From Litorimonas sp039962885 (GTDB taxonomy: Bacteria > Pseudomonadota > Alphaproteobacteria > Caulobacterales > Maricaulaceae), in NCBI GenBank assembly GCA_039962885.1, contig JBDVGI010000128.1, positions 1 to 16,957 on the forward strand: a stretch of 16,957 nucleotides of DNA. The letters are read 5' to 3'. Below the pieces are notes generated by a model. It did not search any database, was not told the origin of the DNA, and saw only the letters and a list, made by a program, of their open reading frames with translations. Position numbers and translations under genes: made by a program. Shown piece by piece: positions 6,777 through 13,759 of this stretch. Each line of letters begins with the position of its first letter. The first letter of the stretch is position 1.

Positions 6777-7366
6777 TCCAAACTTAACTTGGCATAGATC
6801 ACATGATCGCGCCATTGCCCATTAATTTTCAACAAGCCACGTGATGTTCCCTCGCGCTGAAACCCCACCGCTTCAAGCACTTTAATAGAGGGAATATTAT
6901 CGGCCTGCACGGCGGCTTCAACGCGGTGCAAGCCCAAAACCTCAAAGCAAAACTGACAGCAAGCCCGAACAGCGTTGCGCGCATATCCCTTACCCGTATA
7001 TGCCTGACCAATCCAATATCCTAGCTTGGCCGACTGGGAAATACCGCGTTCAATATGGGTGATATTACATGCCCCAATAATCCGTTCTGATTGACCATTG
7101 AACACATGAAATGGATAGGCCTTATCTGCCACCGTCATTTTTTTCAAACGGTTCAGCCGCAAACGATAGGAGTTACGCGTTAAATGTGCATCCGTCCATT
7201 CTGGTTCCCACGGAATTAAATACTCCGCATTTTCGCGCCGCAAACTTGCCCAATCTTCATAATCAGCCCAACGCGGATGACGTAAAGTCATGGCCCCGCC
7301 TGCCAATTGCACCGTTAAAACCGTACTCGTATCTGCCCGTTGTATTTTTTCGCTTTTGAGTCTCAT
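6773..7366 (-). CDS. GNAT-family N-acetyltransferase, RimJ-like
   Basis: A GCN5-related acetyltransferase that would move acetyl from acetyl-CoA to an amine, perhaps a protein N-terminus as in RimI/RimJ/RimL. From the ATG at 7366 it has 197 residues. The acetyl-CoA loop is QAYTGKGYA at 121-129, preceded by LGYWIG; the downstream helix carries NIPSIKVLEAVGF (157-169), typical of the RimJ/RimL branch, followed by REGTSRG and a closing beta strand DHVIYAKL. A longer frame begins 26 codons upstream inside surf1, but the chosen ATG overlaps the surf1 stop as ATGA, the usual sign of translational coupling. It is thus the last gene of the oxidase operon. The substrate is unknown; acetylation of an oxidase or ribosomal protein is only a guess. 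Confidence 0.9.
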   Translation of the reverse strand: MRLKSEKIQRADTSTVLTVQLAGGAMTLRHPRWADYEDWASLRRENAEYLIPWEPEWTDAHLTRNSYRLRLNRLKKMTVADKAYPFHVFNGQSERIIGACNITHIERGISQSAKLGYWIGQAYTGKGYARNAVRACCQFCFEVLGLHRVEAAVQADNIPSIKVLEAVGFQREGTSRGLLKINGQWRDHVIYAKLSLD

Positions 7367-8133
7367 CGGTCTTGGCCTAAAACTGAAGCGTCTCTGACAT
7401 ATAGACGTCCCGCCTTTACATGCAAAATCGCGTAGATTATCCACAAAACACCGGCAAAGCTAAACCATGTTAGCATGTAGTCGAAATGGTTGTTACGGAT
7501 CTTTGGACGTCGCGTTGGCAAGCCTTGCGCATTTCGCGCACTGGCTACATGCTCAATGTAATAGCTGTCAAAAAAATAGTCATGCGCTGGTAAATCTTTA
7601 TCCCAATCTCCAGTTTGATTGAATTTAAAGTAGCGGTTTTTCTCTGGACTCGCTTTCGATTTCACCTTGGCCTCTATCGCGCGAAGATCATGAGAAAACC
7701 GTACATATCCCAGAATACCATCTACGCTTTTCGGCGAAAAGCTATCGCGATCTTTATCTTCAACAACATCCGTAATTGCATAGATAATGGCTTTTGGCGC
7801 GTCTTTAACATCGCTATAAACAGGGATAAAACTGCGCCAAAAAATCCCACCTTGTTGCGGATAAAAGACAAATTTGTTTTGTGCGCCTGAAACAGATTTC
7901 GCAGATATATCTATTTTACGAAAGTCAACGGCCTCGCCTTCAGAAATAGCGGCGCGTAGTTGCTCAAGACTAGTTAAAGGCGGAGCGTTAACAGCCAATT
8001 CCACCTCAGCCAACAATGCCGTCTTCCACTGCAGTCGTTGATATTGCCATATACCGAGCGTTATCAATATAGCCGTGCAGATTGCAGTCACAACAGAAAG
8101 CCAAGGCATGGGCTTAAAAAAAATGCGCCCCAT
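7363..8133 (-). CDS. surf1: Surf1-type cytochrome c oxidase assembly factor
   Basis: Surf1 is an inner-membrane protein that aids heme a insertion into oxidase subunit I. The 256-residue protein has the family plan: an N-terminal helix (about 10-28) followed by the hallmark LGIWQYQRLQWKTALL, a large periplasmic domain, and a C-terminal helix (about 219-238) in NNHFDYMLTWFSFAGVLWI. His216 sits where bacterial Surf1 proteins are reported to have a heme-binding histidine. The central motif usually reading like VNRGWVP is not recognisable; the corresponding stretch is about IIYAITDVVEDKDRD (116-130), so this is a divergent member. GAGG lies 9 nt before the ATG. It follows ctaE by 83 nt and overlaps the acetyltransferase start. 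The small DUF983 gene often found between ctaE and surf1 is missing. Confidence 0.93.
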   Translation of the reverse strand: MGRIFFKPMPWLSVVTAICTAILITLGIWQYQRLQWKTALLAEVELAVNAPPLTSLEQLRAAISEGEAVDFRKIDISAKSVSGAQNKFVFYPQQGGIFWRSFIPVYSDVKDAPKAIIYAITDVVEDKDRDSFSPKSVDGILGYVRFSHDLRAIEAKVKSKASPEKNRYFKFNQTGDWDKDLPAHDYFFDSYYIEHVASARNAQGLPTRRPKIRNNHFDYMLTWFSFAGVLWIIYAILHVKAGRLYVRDASVLGQDR

Positions 8134-8216
8134 AGATAATGCCTCGTTTCCTATTATATCGGGTAGCCCTTTGCAGAGTTAGCTACAAAATTATCACCGT
8201 TATTGTCGGGCCTTTA

Positions 8217-9179
8217 TTAGCCGCTAATCGCAAAGACGATATAAACAAAAGCAAATAAGAACAGCCAAACAACATCAACAAAATGCCAATACCATGCAGC
8301 CGCTTCTAGGCCAAAATGCTTTTCAGACTTCAAGCCGCCCTTAAGCATACGCAACCAACACACAGCCAAGAAAATTGTTCCGATTAAGACATGAAAGCCA
8401 TGAAAACCCGTCGCCATAAAGAAGGCAGATCCGTAAGCATTTGCGCCAATCCAAGCTTCATGACCTTCGCCGCGAGCATGGAAAAGCTCGACATATTCAA
8501 TGCCTTGGAAAACGGTAAATAAGATGCCCAATGTAACAGTTAAGAAAAGCCCCCACTTGGCACCTTTACGGTCACCATGAATAAGTGCGTGATGCGCCCA
8601 AGTTACTGTAGTGCCTGATAACAATAAGATGAGCGTATTAATTAACGGTAGATTAAACGCATCAACAGATGTGACGCCGGGCGCCATAGATGTTGCATAC
8701 TCACTCGCATTCTCTAAGACATCAGGGTTCCATCCCGCACGCAATTTGTGGAAAAAGCCCAATTCAAAGAACATCCAGAACCAACCCACAAAAAACATAG
8801 CTTCTTGCATAATAAACATAATCATGCCGTAGCGCAGGCCAATATCGACAACAGGCGTGTGGTCTCCCGCCTCCGATTCACGCGCGACATCGCGCCACCA
8901 ACCATACATGACATAAACAGCGAACAGACAGCCAATCAGCAAAATTATCCAGCCGCCGCTAACCTCAGACCCTTTGCCTAGCGCGCTAGCTTTAACAGTA
9001 TCAAGGCCGCTAGCGAAAAACCATTCCATCATCGGATTTTCGCCTGTGCGTTCAACAAGGCCTGCAAAAAACGCAACCATGCCTAGCCCCCAAGTCAGGG
9101 CAGCGATGCCAGACAGGAATGGCCACGGGCTTGGTGGTATTAAGTGATAGTCGTGTTCAACAACGGCATGTCCGGCCAT
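8217..9179 (-). CDS. ctaE: Cytochrome c oxidase subunit III
   Basis: Subunit III of the aa3-type oxidase, a seven-helix inner-membrane protein that stabilises the core and supports proton uptake. From the ATG at 9179 it has 320 residues. Family landmarks are YHLIPPSPWPFLSG near the N terminus, YGMIMFIMQEAMFFVGWFW (117-135) with a glutamate at 126, GTTVTWAHHALIHGDR (189-204), FHGFHVLIGT (259-268) and the terminal AWYWHFVDVVWLFLF (295-309). A TTG seven codons upstream was rejected because the ATG has an AGAGG ribosome site 7-8 nt before it. A loop of about 35 residues (45-75) between the first two helices is longer than in short homologues, as usual in alphaproteobacteria. The 129-nt spacer after ctaG is the largest inside this operon. 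Confidence 0.97.
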   Translation of the reverse strand: MAGHAVVEHDYHLIPPSPWPFLSGIAALTWGLGMVAFFAGLVERTGENPMMEWFFASGLDTVKASALGKGSEVSGGWIILLIGCLFAVYVMYGWWRDVARESEAGDHTPVVDIGLRYGMIMFIMQEAMFFVGWFWMFFELGFFHKLRAGWNPDVLENASEYATSMAPGVTSVDAFNLPLINTLILLLSGTTVTWAHHALIHGDRKGAKWGLFLTVTLGILFTVFQGIEYVELFHARGEGHEAWIGANAYGSAFFMATGFHGFHVLIGTIFLAVCWLRMLKGGLKSEKHFGLEAAAWYWHFVDVVWLFLFAFVYIVFAISG

Positions 9180-9205
9180 AGTGTAATCCTCTTTACGCAA
9201 ATAAG

Positions 9206-9240
9206 CTGCGCTATTTTATCCTCGCTATAGCGGCACGCAG
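9206..9240 (-). promoter_or_regulatory. Palindrome and hairpin in the ctaG-ctaE spacer
   Basis: The spacer holds the perfect 10-bp palindrome CGCTATAGCG at 9223-9232. On the minus strand CTGC...GCTA (from 9240) can also pair with TAGCGCAG (ending at 9206) with a 5-nt bulge. It lies about 30-60 nt before the ctaE start, whose AGAGG site is left free. It could be an RNA-processing or stability element that sets subunit III levels, or an internal promoter element. No reading frame fills the spacer. Confidence 0.4.
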
Positions 9241-9308
9241 GGCGTATCGCAATATCGGTTTTTCTAATTTTCCGACTCTTCTGTCGATATTTCTTCAATT
9301 TGATTTAG

Positions 9309-9863
9309 TTACTTCACGCTCACTTCAGTTTTCTTAGTTGTCTTGGGTTTATCAACCTCAAAAAATGTATAGCTCAGCGTGATCTCGCGCACATCATCAA
9401 GCCGTGCATCCTCGTCAATTTGCGGATCAACAAAAAACAAAACAGGCAATGGCAATTCTTCGCCAGGCTGTATGGTTTGTTCTTCAAAACAAAAACACTC
9501 CGTTTTGATGAAAAACGGGGCCGCTTTTACTGGAGTTACGTTAAAATTCGCGACCCCTGTCACGACAGATGAGGATGTATTTTTTACAGTATAATAAGCC
9601 AAAGCCGACGCGCCCACCTGCACAGTTAATTGTTTGTCTTGCGCGACAAAGTCCCATGGCAATCCAGAGGCAACATTAGAATCAAATTTAACAAGAACCT
9701 CACGATCAATAACTTCGGACAGGTTTTCTTCGGCCTGTCCTGGTGTTCCGCCAAAGCCCGTTACCTTGCAAAAAGTATCGTAAAGCGGCTTTGAAGCAAA
9801 GCCAAGGCCGAGCATAGCAACGGCTGTCACGGTCAAAATTTGAGCGGTGCGAGCTTTCGTCAT
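9309..9863 (-). CDS. ctaG: Cytochrome c oxidase assembly protein CtaG (Cox11)
   Basis: Cox11 delivers copper to the CuB site of oxidase subunit I. The 184-residue protein has a short cytoplasmic tail, one membrane helix (about 8-26) and a periplasmic immunoglobulin-like domain. The copper motif CFCFEEQ places Cys123 and Cys125 in TECFCFEEQTIQPGEE, and the conserved juxtamembrane cysteine is Cys32 in YDTFCKVTGFGGT. The VLFFVDP motif at about 141-147 is also typical. This is Cox11, not the unrelated Bacillus protein also called CtaG. Its ATG overlaps the stop of the 52-residue upstream gene (ATGA), and a GGAG lies about 10 nt upstream. The following ctaE is 129 nt away. Confidence 0.97.
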   Translation of the reverse strand: MTKARTAQILTVTAVAMLGLGFASKPLYDTFCKVTGFGGTPGQAEENLSEVIDREVLVKFDSNVASGLPWDFVAQDKQLTVQVGASALAYYTVKNTSSSVVTGVANFNVTPVKAAPFFIKTECFCFEEQTIQPGEELPLPVLFFVDPQIDEDARLDDVREITLSYTFFEVDKPKTTKKTEVSVK

Positions 9864-10018
9864 GTCGGTATAACTCCGCGCGAAACCATTGTAACAAATA
9901 CAAATGCGGTAAACCCAAGCAAAGCCGCAGCAATGGCAATATTGCGCTTAGTGCGGGCTCTAATTTCCGCATCCGTTGGCTCTACGAAATTTTGGGGCTT
10001 ATCACGATACTCCCTCAT
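9860..10018 (-). CDS. Small single-helix protein of the oxidase operon (52 aa)
   Basis: A 52-residue reading frame fills the space between ctaB and ctaG exactly: its ATG overlaps the ctaB stop and its TGA overlaps the ctaG start, both as ATGA. The product starts MREYRDKPQNFVEPTDAE, continues with a basic stretch (RARTKRN at 21-27) and then a single membrane helix (about 27-46: IAIAAALLGFTAFVFVTMV), ending SRGVIPT. The basic residues before the helix predict a cytoplasmic N terminus. Small one-helix proteins of this kind are regularly found at this position in alphaproteobacterial oxidase operons (sometimes annotated CoxF-like), with no firmly established function. The tight overlaps on both sides make it very likely to be translated. 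Confidence 0.88.
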   Translation of the reverse strand: MREYRDKPQNFVEPTDAEIRARTKRNIAIAAALLGFTAFVFVTMVSRGVIPT

Positions 10019-11061
10019 ATACTTATTCCTCTCAGCAAGCCTTCAGCAGCCAATACGCCAAACATCGCAAACAAATATATAATCGAAAAGGCGAATAGGT
10101 TGCGCGCGGCACGGTCGCCCGCTTGGACAGCATAAAGTGAAGCTTCGTCAGCTGCTTTATCGCGCTCCCCTGCTCTAGATGTCCAAACCTTATAGGCCAT
10201 AGCCACAAAAGCGAGATTTAGAAGCACAGCCGCAAAAGCATATAGCGCGCCGCCAAGTCCCGTGACGATAGGCAACATGGCCGTAATCGCCAGGATGACG
10301 CTATAAACCATAATTTGGTTACGCGTAGATTTTGGGCCAACCACATTGGGCATCATTGGAATTCCGACCTTGCCGTAATCGCCCGCTTTATACAGTGCAA
10401 GCGCCCAGAAATGCGGCGGCGTCCAGATAAAAATAATCATAAATAAAATGATAGAATCTATCGTCACAGTCCCTGTCACAGCGGCATAGCCAATCATAGG
10501 CGGGAACGCGCCAGCCGCGCCGCCAATAACGATATTTTGCGGCGTACGGCGTTTAAGCCACATTGTATAAATCACGAGATAAAAGAATATCGTAAAGGCC
10601 AGCAAAGCAGCCGCCACCCAATTCGAGGCAATATATAAAACCCAAACAGATGCGGCACTAATCACAACACCAAAACCTAACGCGGCACGCGGCGCCATTT
10701 TACCTTGGGGAATAGGTCGTTTTTTTGTACGTGACATTTGCGCGTCAATATCAGCATCATACCACATATTGAGCGCGCCAGACGCGCCTGCGCCTGCTGC
10801 GATACAAATAATAGATGCAAGTGCGTTCCATAACGGCAGCTGGCTTGGGGCGAGCAATAAACCCACCCAAGCGGTAAATACCACGAGACTCATAACGCGA
10901 GGCTTCATGAGGGCGAAATAATCAGATGGTTCTGCCAAGGACAAGCCTGAACCCGAGAGGCTCGCCCCAGAGAGCCCCGACCCAGATAAACCAGACGAAG
11001 TAAAGGCCGCTATCGTTTCAGATGCGGCCTCCCCAATCTTATGTTCAGGCCCGCTGGCCAC
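10015..11061 (-). CDS. ctaB: Protoheme IX farnesyltransferase (heme O synthase)
   Basis: CtaB adds a farnesyl group to heme b to make heme O, the precursor of heme A for the oxidase. The 348-residue protein is a multi-helix UbiA-family prenyltransferase. The first aspartate-rich motif is NMWYDADIDAQMSRTKKRPIP, and the second conserved loop reads YKAGDYGKVGIPMMPNVVG. The conserved core begins at DYFALMKPRVM (residues 47-57). Before it lies an unusual tail with four tandem five-residue units rich in Gly, Leu and Ser (residues 24-43). Translation appears to start at GTG, sharing its first G with the TAG of ctaD; the next in-frame ATG is inside the core, so a start before the repeats is likely. 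The stop overlaps the ATG of the 52-residue gene. Confidence 0.96.
   Translation of the reverse strand: MASGPEHKIGEAASETIAAFTSSGLSGSGLSGASLSGSGLSLAEPSDYFALMKPRVMSLVVFTAWVGLLLAPSQLPLWNALASIICIAAGAGASGALNMWYDADIDAQMSRTKKRPIPQGKMAPRAALGFGVVISAASVWVLYIASNWVAAALLAFTIFFYLVIYTMWLKRRTPQNIVIGGAAGAFPPMIGYAAVTGTVTIDSIILFMIIFIWTPPHFWALALYKAGDYGKVGIPMMPNVVGPKSTRNQIMVYSVILAITAMLPIVTGLGGALYAFAAVLLNLAFVAMAYKVWTSRAGERDKAADEASLYAVQAGDRAARNLFAFSIIYLFAMFGVLAAEGLLRGISI
10933..10992 (-). repeat. Four tandem 15-bp units encoding GLSGS-like pentapeptides
   Basis: CtaB residues 24-43 read as GLSGS, GLSGA, SLSGS and GLSLA, four units of five residues. The codons differ between units (for example GGT/GGG/GGC for Gly and TTA/CTC/TTG for Leu), so the repeat is clearer in protein than in DNA. 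The stretch is probably a flexible cytoplasmic tail. Confidence 0.7.
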
Positions 11062-12695
11062 TAATGCTCATCACTACCCTCAATACGCGGGAGCGTATTG
11101 AATTGGTGATATGGCGGTGGTGAAGACAATGTCCATTCTAGCGTTGTTGCTCCTTCGCCCCAGTAATTATCGCCAACGCGTTTACGGTTTAACACGAGCG
11201 CTTCAAGGAGCATTAAAAAGAAGAAGAAGACACCCGCAAGCGTTATCAACGCGCCAAATGACGAGACCTGATTCCACAGCTCAAATTCTTCAGGATAATC
11301 TATATAACGGCGCGGCATACCATTCATACCTAGGAAATGCTGCGGGAAGAAAATCACATTCACGCCAATAAAGAAGAGCCAGAAATGCGCAGCCGCAAGG
11401 TATTTATTATACATCACGCCAAACATTTTACCGAACCAGTAATAAAAGCCACAGAAAATTCCAAATACAGCGCCCATAGACAGCACGTAATGGAAATGCG
11501 CGACCACATAATATGTGTCATGTAGATATGTATCAACACCTGCATTTGCGAGCATAACGCCTGTCACACCGCCTACAACAAAGAGGAAGATAAAGGCAAT
11601 CGCCCACTGCATAGGAATTGTGTAGCGAATAGAACCGCCCCACATTGTCGCAAGCCACGAGAAGATTTTAACGCCCGTTGGCACCGCAATCACTAGCGTG
11701 GCTGCGAGGAAGTAAGCCTTAACATTCACATCCATGCCCACGGTATACATATGATGGGCCCACACCACGAAACCAACAACGCCAATCGCAACCATCGCAT
11801 AGGCCATGCCAAGGTATCCAAAGATAGGCTTTTTCGAAAATGTCGAAATAACATGAGAAACAATGCCAAAAGCAGGCAAGATCATAATGTAAACTTCTGG
11901 ATGACCAAAGAACCAAAATAAATGCTGGAACATTTGCGGGTCACCGCCGCGAGATGGATCAAAGAAGCCAGTGCCGCCTTCAATACGGTCAGTGAAAAGC
12001 ATGAACAAAGCTGCCGCCAAAACAGGAAGCGCGAGGAGTAATAAGAATGCTGTCACGAGAACTGACCATGCAAATAAAGGCATTTTATGCAATGTCATGC
12101 CAGGCGCACGCATATTCAAGATCGTTGTAATGAAGTTAATCGCGCCAAAAATTGACGAGAACCCTGCCGCCAACAAACCTATGATAATAAAATCAAACGC
12201 AGGCCCAGGGGAACCTGTTGTCGAAAGCGGCGGATACATCACCCAACCGCCGCCAAAACCGTCACCTTCTGCGGCGCCGGGGACAACAAAACTAATTAGC
12301 AAACAAATCAAAGCCGTTGGCAATAGCCAGAATGATAAATTATTCATCCGCGGGAAAGCCATATCTGGCGCGCCGATCATAATTGGTACAAACCAGTTAC
12401 CAAACCCGCCTATCAAAGCTGGCATGACCATAAAGAAGATCATAATAAGGCCATGCATTGATGCGAAAACGAGATATTGATGCTCGCTATTAAACACATC
12501 AATCCCTGGCGTTGCCAATTCCATACGCATCATAAAGGACAAGAATCCACCAATTAACCCAGAAAATATCCCGAAGATCAAATAGAGCGTACCAATATCT
12601 TTGTGGTTAGTGGAATAGAACCACCGCGCAAAAAAGCTCGGCTTTTCGTCATTCTCATCATATGAGCTGTAACCTGTATCAGGAATTGCAACCAT
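11061..12695 (-). CDS. ctaD: Cytochrome c oxidase subunit I (A1-type aa3)
   Basis: The catalytic, proton-pumping subunit of the terminal oxidase, with twelve membrane helices and 544 residues. Metal ligands are all in place: His81 (SMHGLIM) and His402 for heme a, His400 for heme a3 (VVAHFHYVL), and His265, His314 and His315 for CuB (FFGHPEVYI, WAHHMYTVG). Tyr269 is the expected cross-linked tyrosine, and Glu267 in GHPEVY marks an A1-type enzyme with a D channel; Asp111 (GAPDMAFPRMNN) fits the channel entrance and Lys343 (PTGVKIFSW) the K channel. An AGGAT lies about 8 nt before the ATG, 22 nt after the ctaC stop. Its TAG shares a base with the GTG of ctaB, suggesting that subunit I and heme O synthase are coupled. 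Confidence 0.99.
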   Translation of the reverse strand: MVAIPDTGYSSYDENDEKPSFFARWFYSTNHKDIGTLYLIFGIFSGLIGGFLSFMMRMELATPGIDVFNSEHQYLVFASMHGLIMIFFMVMPALIGGFGNWFVPIMIGAPDMAFPRMNNLSFWLLPTALICLLISFVVPGAAEGDGFGGGWVMYPPLSTTGSPGPAFDFIIIGLLAAGFSSIFGAINFITTILNMRAPGMTLHKMPLFAWSVLVTAFLLLLALPVLAAALFMLFTDRIEGGTGFFDPSRGGDPQMFQHLFWFFGHPEVYIMILPAFGIVSHVISTFSKKPIFGYLGMAYAMVAIGVVGFVVWAHHMYTVGMDVNVKAYFLAATLVIAVPTGVKIFSWLATMWGGSIRYTIPMQWAIAFIFLFVVGGVTGVMLANAGVDTYLHDTYYVVAHFHYVLSMGAVFGIFCGFYYWFGKMFGVMYNKYLAAAHFWLFFIGVNVIFFPQHFLGMNGMPRRYIDYPEEFELWNQVSSFGALITLAGVFFFFLMLLEALVLNRKRVGDNYWGEGATTLEWTLSSPPPYHQFNTLPRIEGSDEH

Positions 12696-12717
12696 TATTC
12701 TTATCCTTGACTAAGTT

Positions 12718-13569
12718 CTACTTAGGCGCAGCAATGCGCGTTACGGGTAAATTTTCTATTGAAGCGTTGCGCGTAGCAAAAGCGCCGTCATTGGCCACCC
12801 AACGCGCAAACTCAGCCTTGCTTACCACTTCGATTTCGATTGGCATCTTATAGTGTAGCGCGCCGCAAATTTCAGAACATTGTCCGTAAAATGTACCTTC
12901 TTTAGTGGCCTCAAACCATGTTTCATTTACAAGGCCTGGAACAGCATCCATCTTCACACCAAACGCAGGCATTGCCCAACTATGCATATTATTCACAGAC
13001 GTCACGAGAACTTTAATTTTTGTCCCAATCGGAACGACCAAAGCGTTATCTGTTGCGAGCAAATACGGAACGCCTTTTGACTTTGCTTCGGCTTTATCTA
13101 ATGGATTAGCCACGAAACTATCGACATTTTCATAATCGACATATTCATATTCCCAGTTCCACGTATTCCCGATGGCTTTGATGGTCATTTCTGTTTCTGG
13201 CAATCTGTCTTGCATATAGAGCAAGCGCATTGACGGACCGACCATAGCTAGCAAAATCAGCACAGGCACTATCGTCCAGACTACCTCAAGACCGACATGA
13301 TGCGTTGTCTTTGACGGGACTGGGTTTGCTTTCTCGCGAAAACGGATCATGATATATGCCATCAAAACCGTCACAACCAACAATATCACACAAATAATCA
13401 CAAAGACGATATTATGTACCCGCGTTAGCTCTTCCATGACTGGAGATGCAGCCTCTTGGAGCCACCAACCGCCAGGGGTGGGCTTATTCGCAAAAGCGGC
13501 TCCGCCAAGCGCAAGCGCGGCTGCGCTTCCCGCTATAAAACTTTTGAAATTCGGACGCGATAAACGCAT
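12718..13569 (-). CDS. ctaC: Cytochrome c oxidase subunit II
   Basis: Subunit II takes electrons from cytochrome c through the dinuclear CuA centre on the periplasmic side. The 283-residue precursor has a cleavable signal peptide (probable cut after AFA, residue 27), two helices (about 54-76 and 95-117) and a cupredoxin domain. The CuA ligands are His196 (NNMHSWAMP), Cys231, Glu233, Cys235, His239 and Met242 in the CSEICGALHYKMP block. The aromatic patch near WNWEYEY (137-143) is the usual electron entry site. No C-terminal cytochrome c domain is fused, so it is an aa3 rather than caa3 form. A GAGG stands about 5 nt before the ATG. As first gene of the operon it probably carries the main promoter in the 190-bp region shared with tldD. 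Confidence 0.98.
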   Translation of the reverse strand: MRLSRPNFKSFIAGSAAALALGGAAFANKPTPGGWWLQEAASPVMEELTRVHNIVFVIICVILLVVTVLMAYIMIRFREKANPVPSKTTHHVGLEVVWTIVPVLILLAMVGPSMRLLYMQDRLPETEMTIKAIGNTWNWEYEYVDYENVDSFVANPLDKAEAKSKGVPYLLATDNALVVPIGTKIKVLVTSVNNMHSWAMPAFGVKMDAVPGLVNETWFEATKEGTFYGQCSEICGALHYKMPIEIEVVSKAEFARWVANDGAFATRNASIENLPVTRIAAPK

Positions 13570-13593
13570 GTGAGCCTCATTAAATTTAATATC

Positions 13594-13607
13594 GTGACAT
13601 TTGTCAC
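13594..13607. promoter_or_regulatory. Palindromic operator candidate upstream of ctaC
   Basis: GTGACA at 13594-13599 and TGTCAC at 13602-13607 form a perfect inverted repeat with a 2-base centre, 25-38 nt before the ctaC ATG. Compact dyads like this are typical binding sites for dimeric regulators. It resembles but does not match the CRP (TGTGA-N6-TCACA) or FNR sites. It lies in the likely 5' leader or core promoter of the oxidase operon. Confidence 0.5.
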
Positions 13608-13621
13608 TATTTTCCCTGTAT

Positions 13622-13690
13622 ACGACAAATTTTGCGCAGAGTCGTGCTAGATTTTCCGCGCAGATTGTCGCATTTACGGCGCTTACTATC
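13622..13690. promoter_or_regulatory. Repeats and putative tldD promoter in the ctaC/tldD region
   Basis: GCGCAGA occurs at 13634-13640 and 13658-13664, each followed within two bases by GTCG. ACGAC (13622-13626) faces GTCGT (13641-13645), and CGACAA (13623-13628) faces TTGTCG (13665-13670). For tldD, TTGTCG (13665-13670) and TATCCT (about 13687-13692) at 16-bp spacing make a plausible sigma-70-type promoter. The divergent region probably holds both the tldD and the ctaC promoters, but the ctaC -35/-10 boxes are not obvious. Confidence 0.35.
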
Positions 13691-13759
13691 CTGCGAAAGC
13701 CACTAGATAAAGTCTTTAAATCGGTTAAACTGAAAATAATATATGAAAGTACCTAAAAT

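Noticed and set aside
7367..7444. Upstream start for the acetyltransferase inside surf1
   Set aside because: The ATG overlapping the surf1 stop as ATGA is the more usual arrangement, and the extra residues match no GNAT feature.
8134..8216. Search for a DUF983 gene or remnant between ctaE and surf1
   Set aside because: Only 83 bp, with no start codon plus ribosome site and no recognisable coding remnant.
11971..12480. Open frame of 169 codons on the plus strand inside ctaD
   Set aside because: Antisense shadow of a well-conserved subunit I gene; low-complexity product, no ribosome site, no family resemblance.
13639..13643. GANTC (CcrM-type methylation) site in the ctaC/tldD region and another in the ctaG-ctaE spacer
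   Set aside because: Four fixed bases occur by chance too often to call cell-cycle control.
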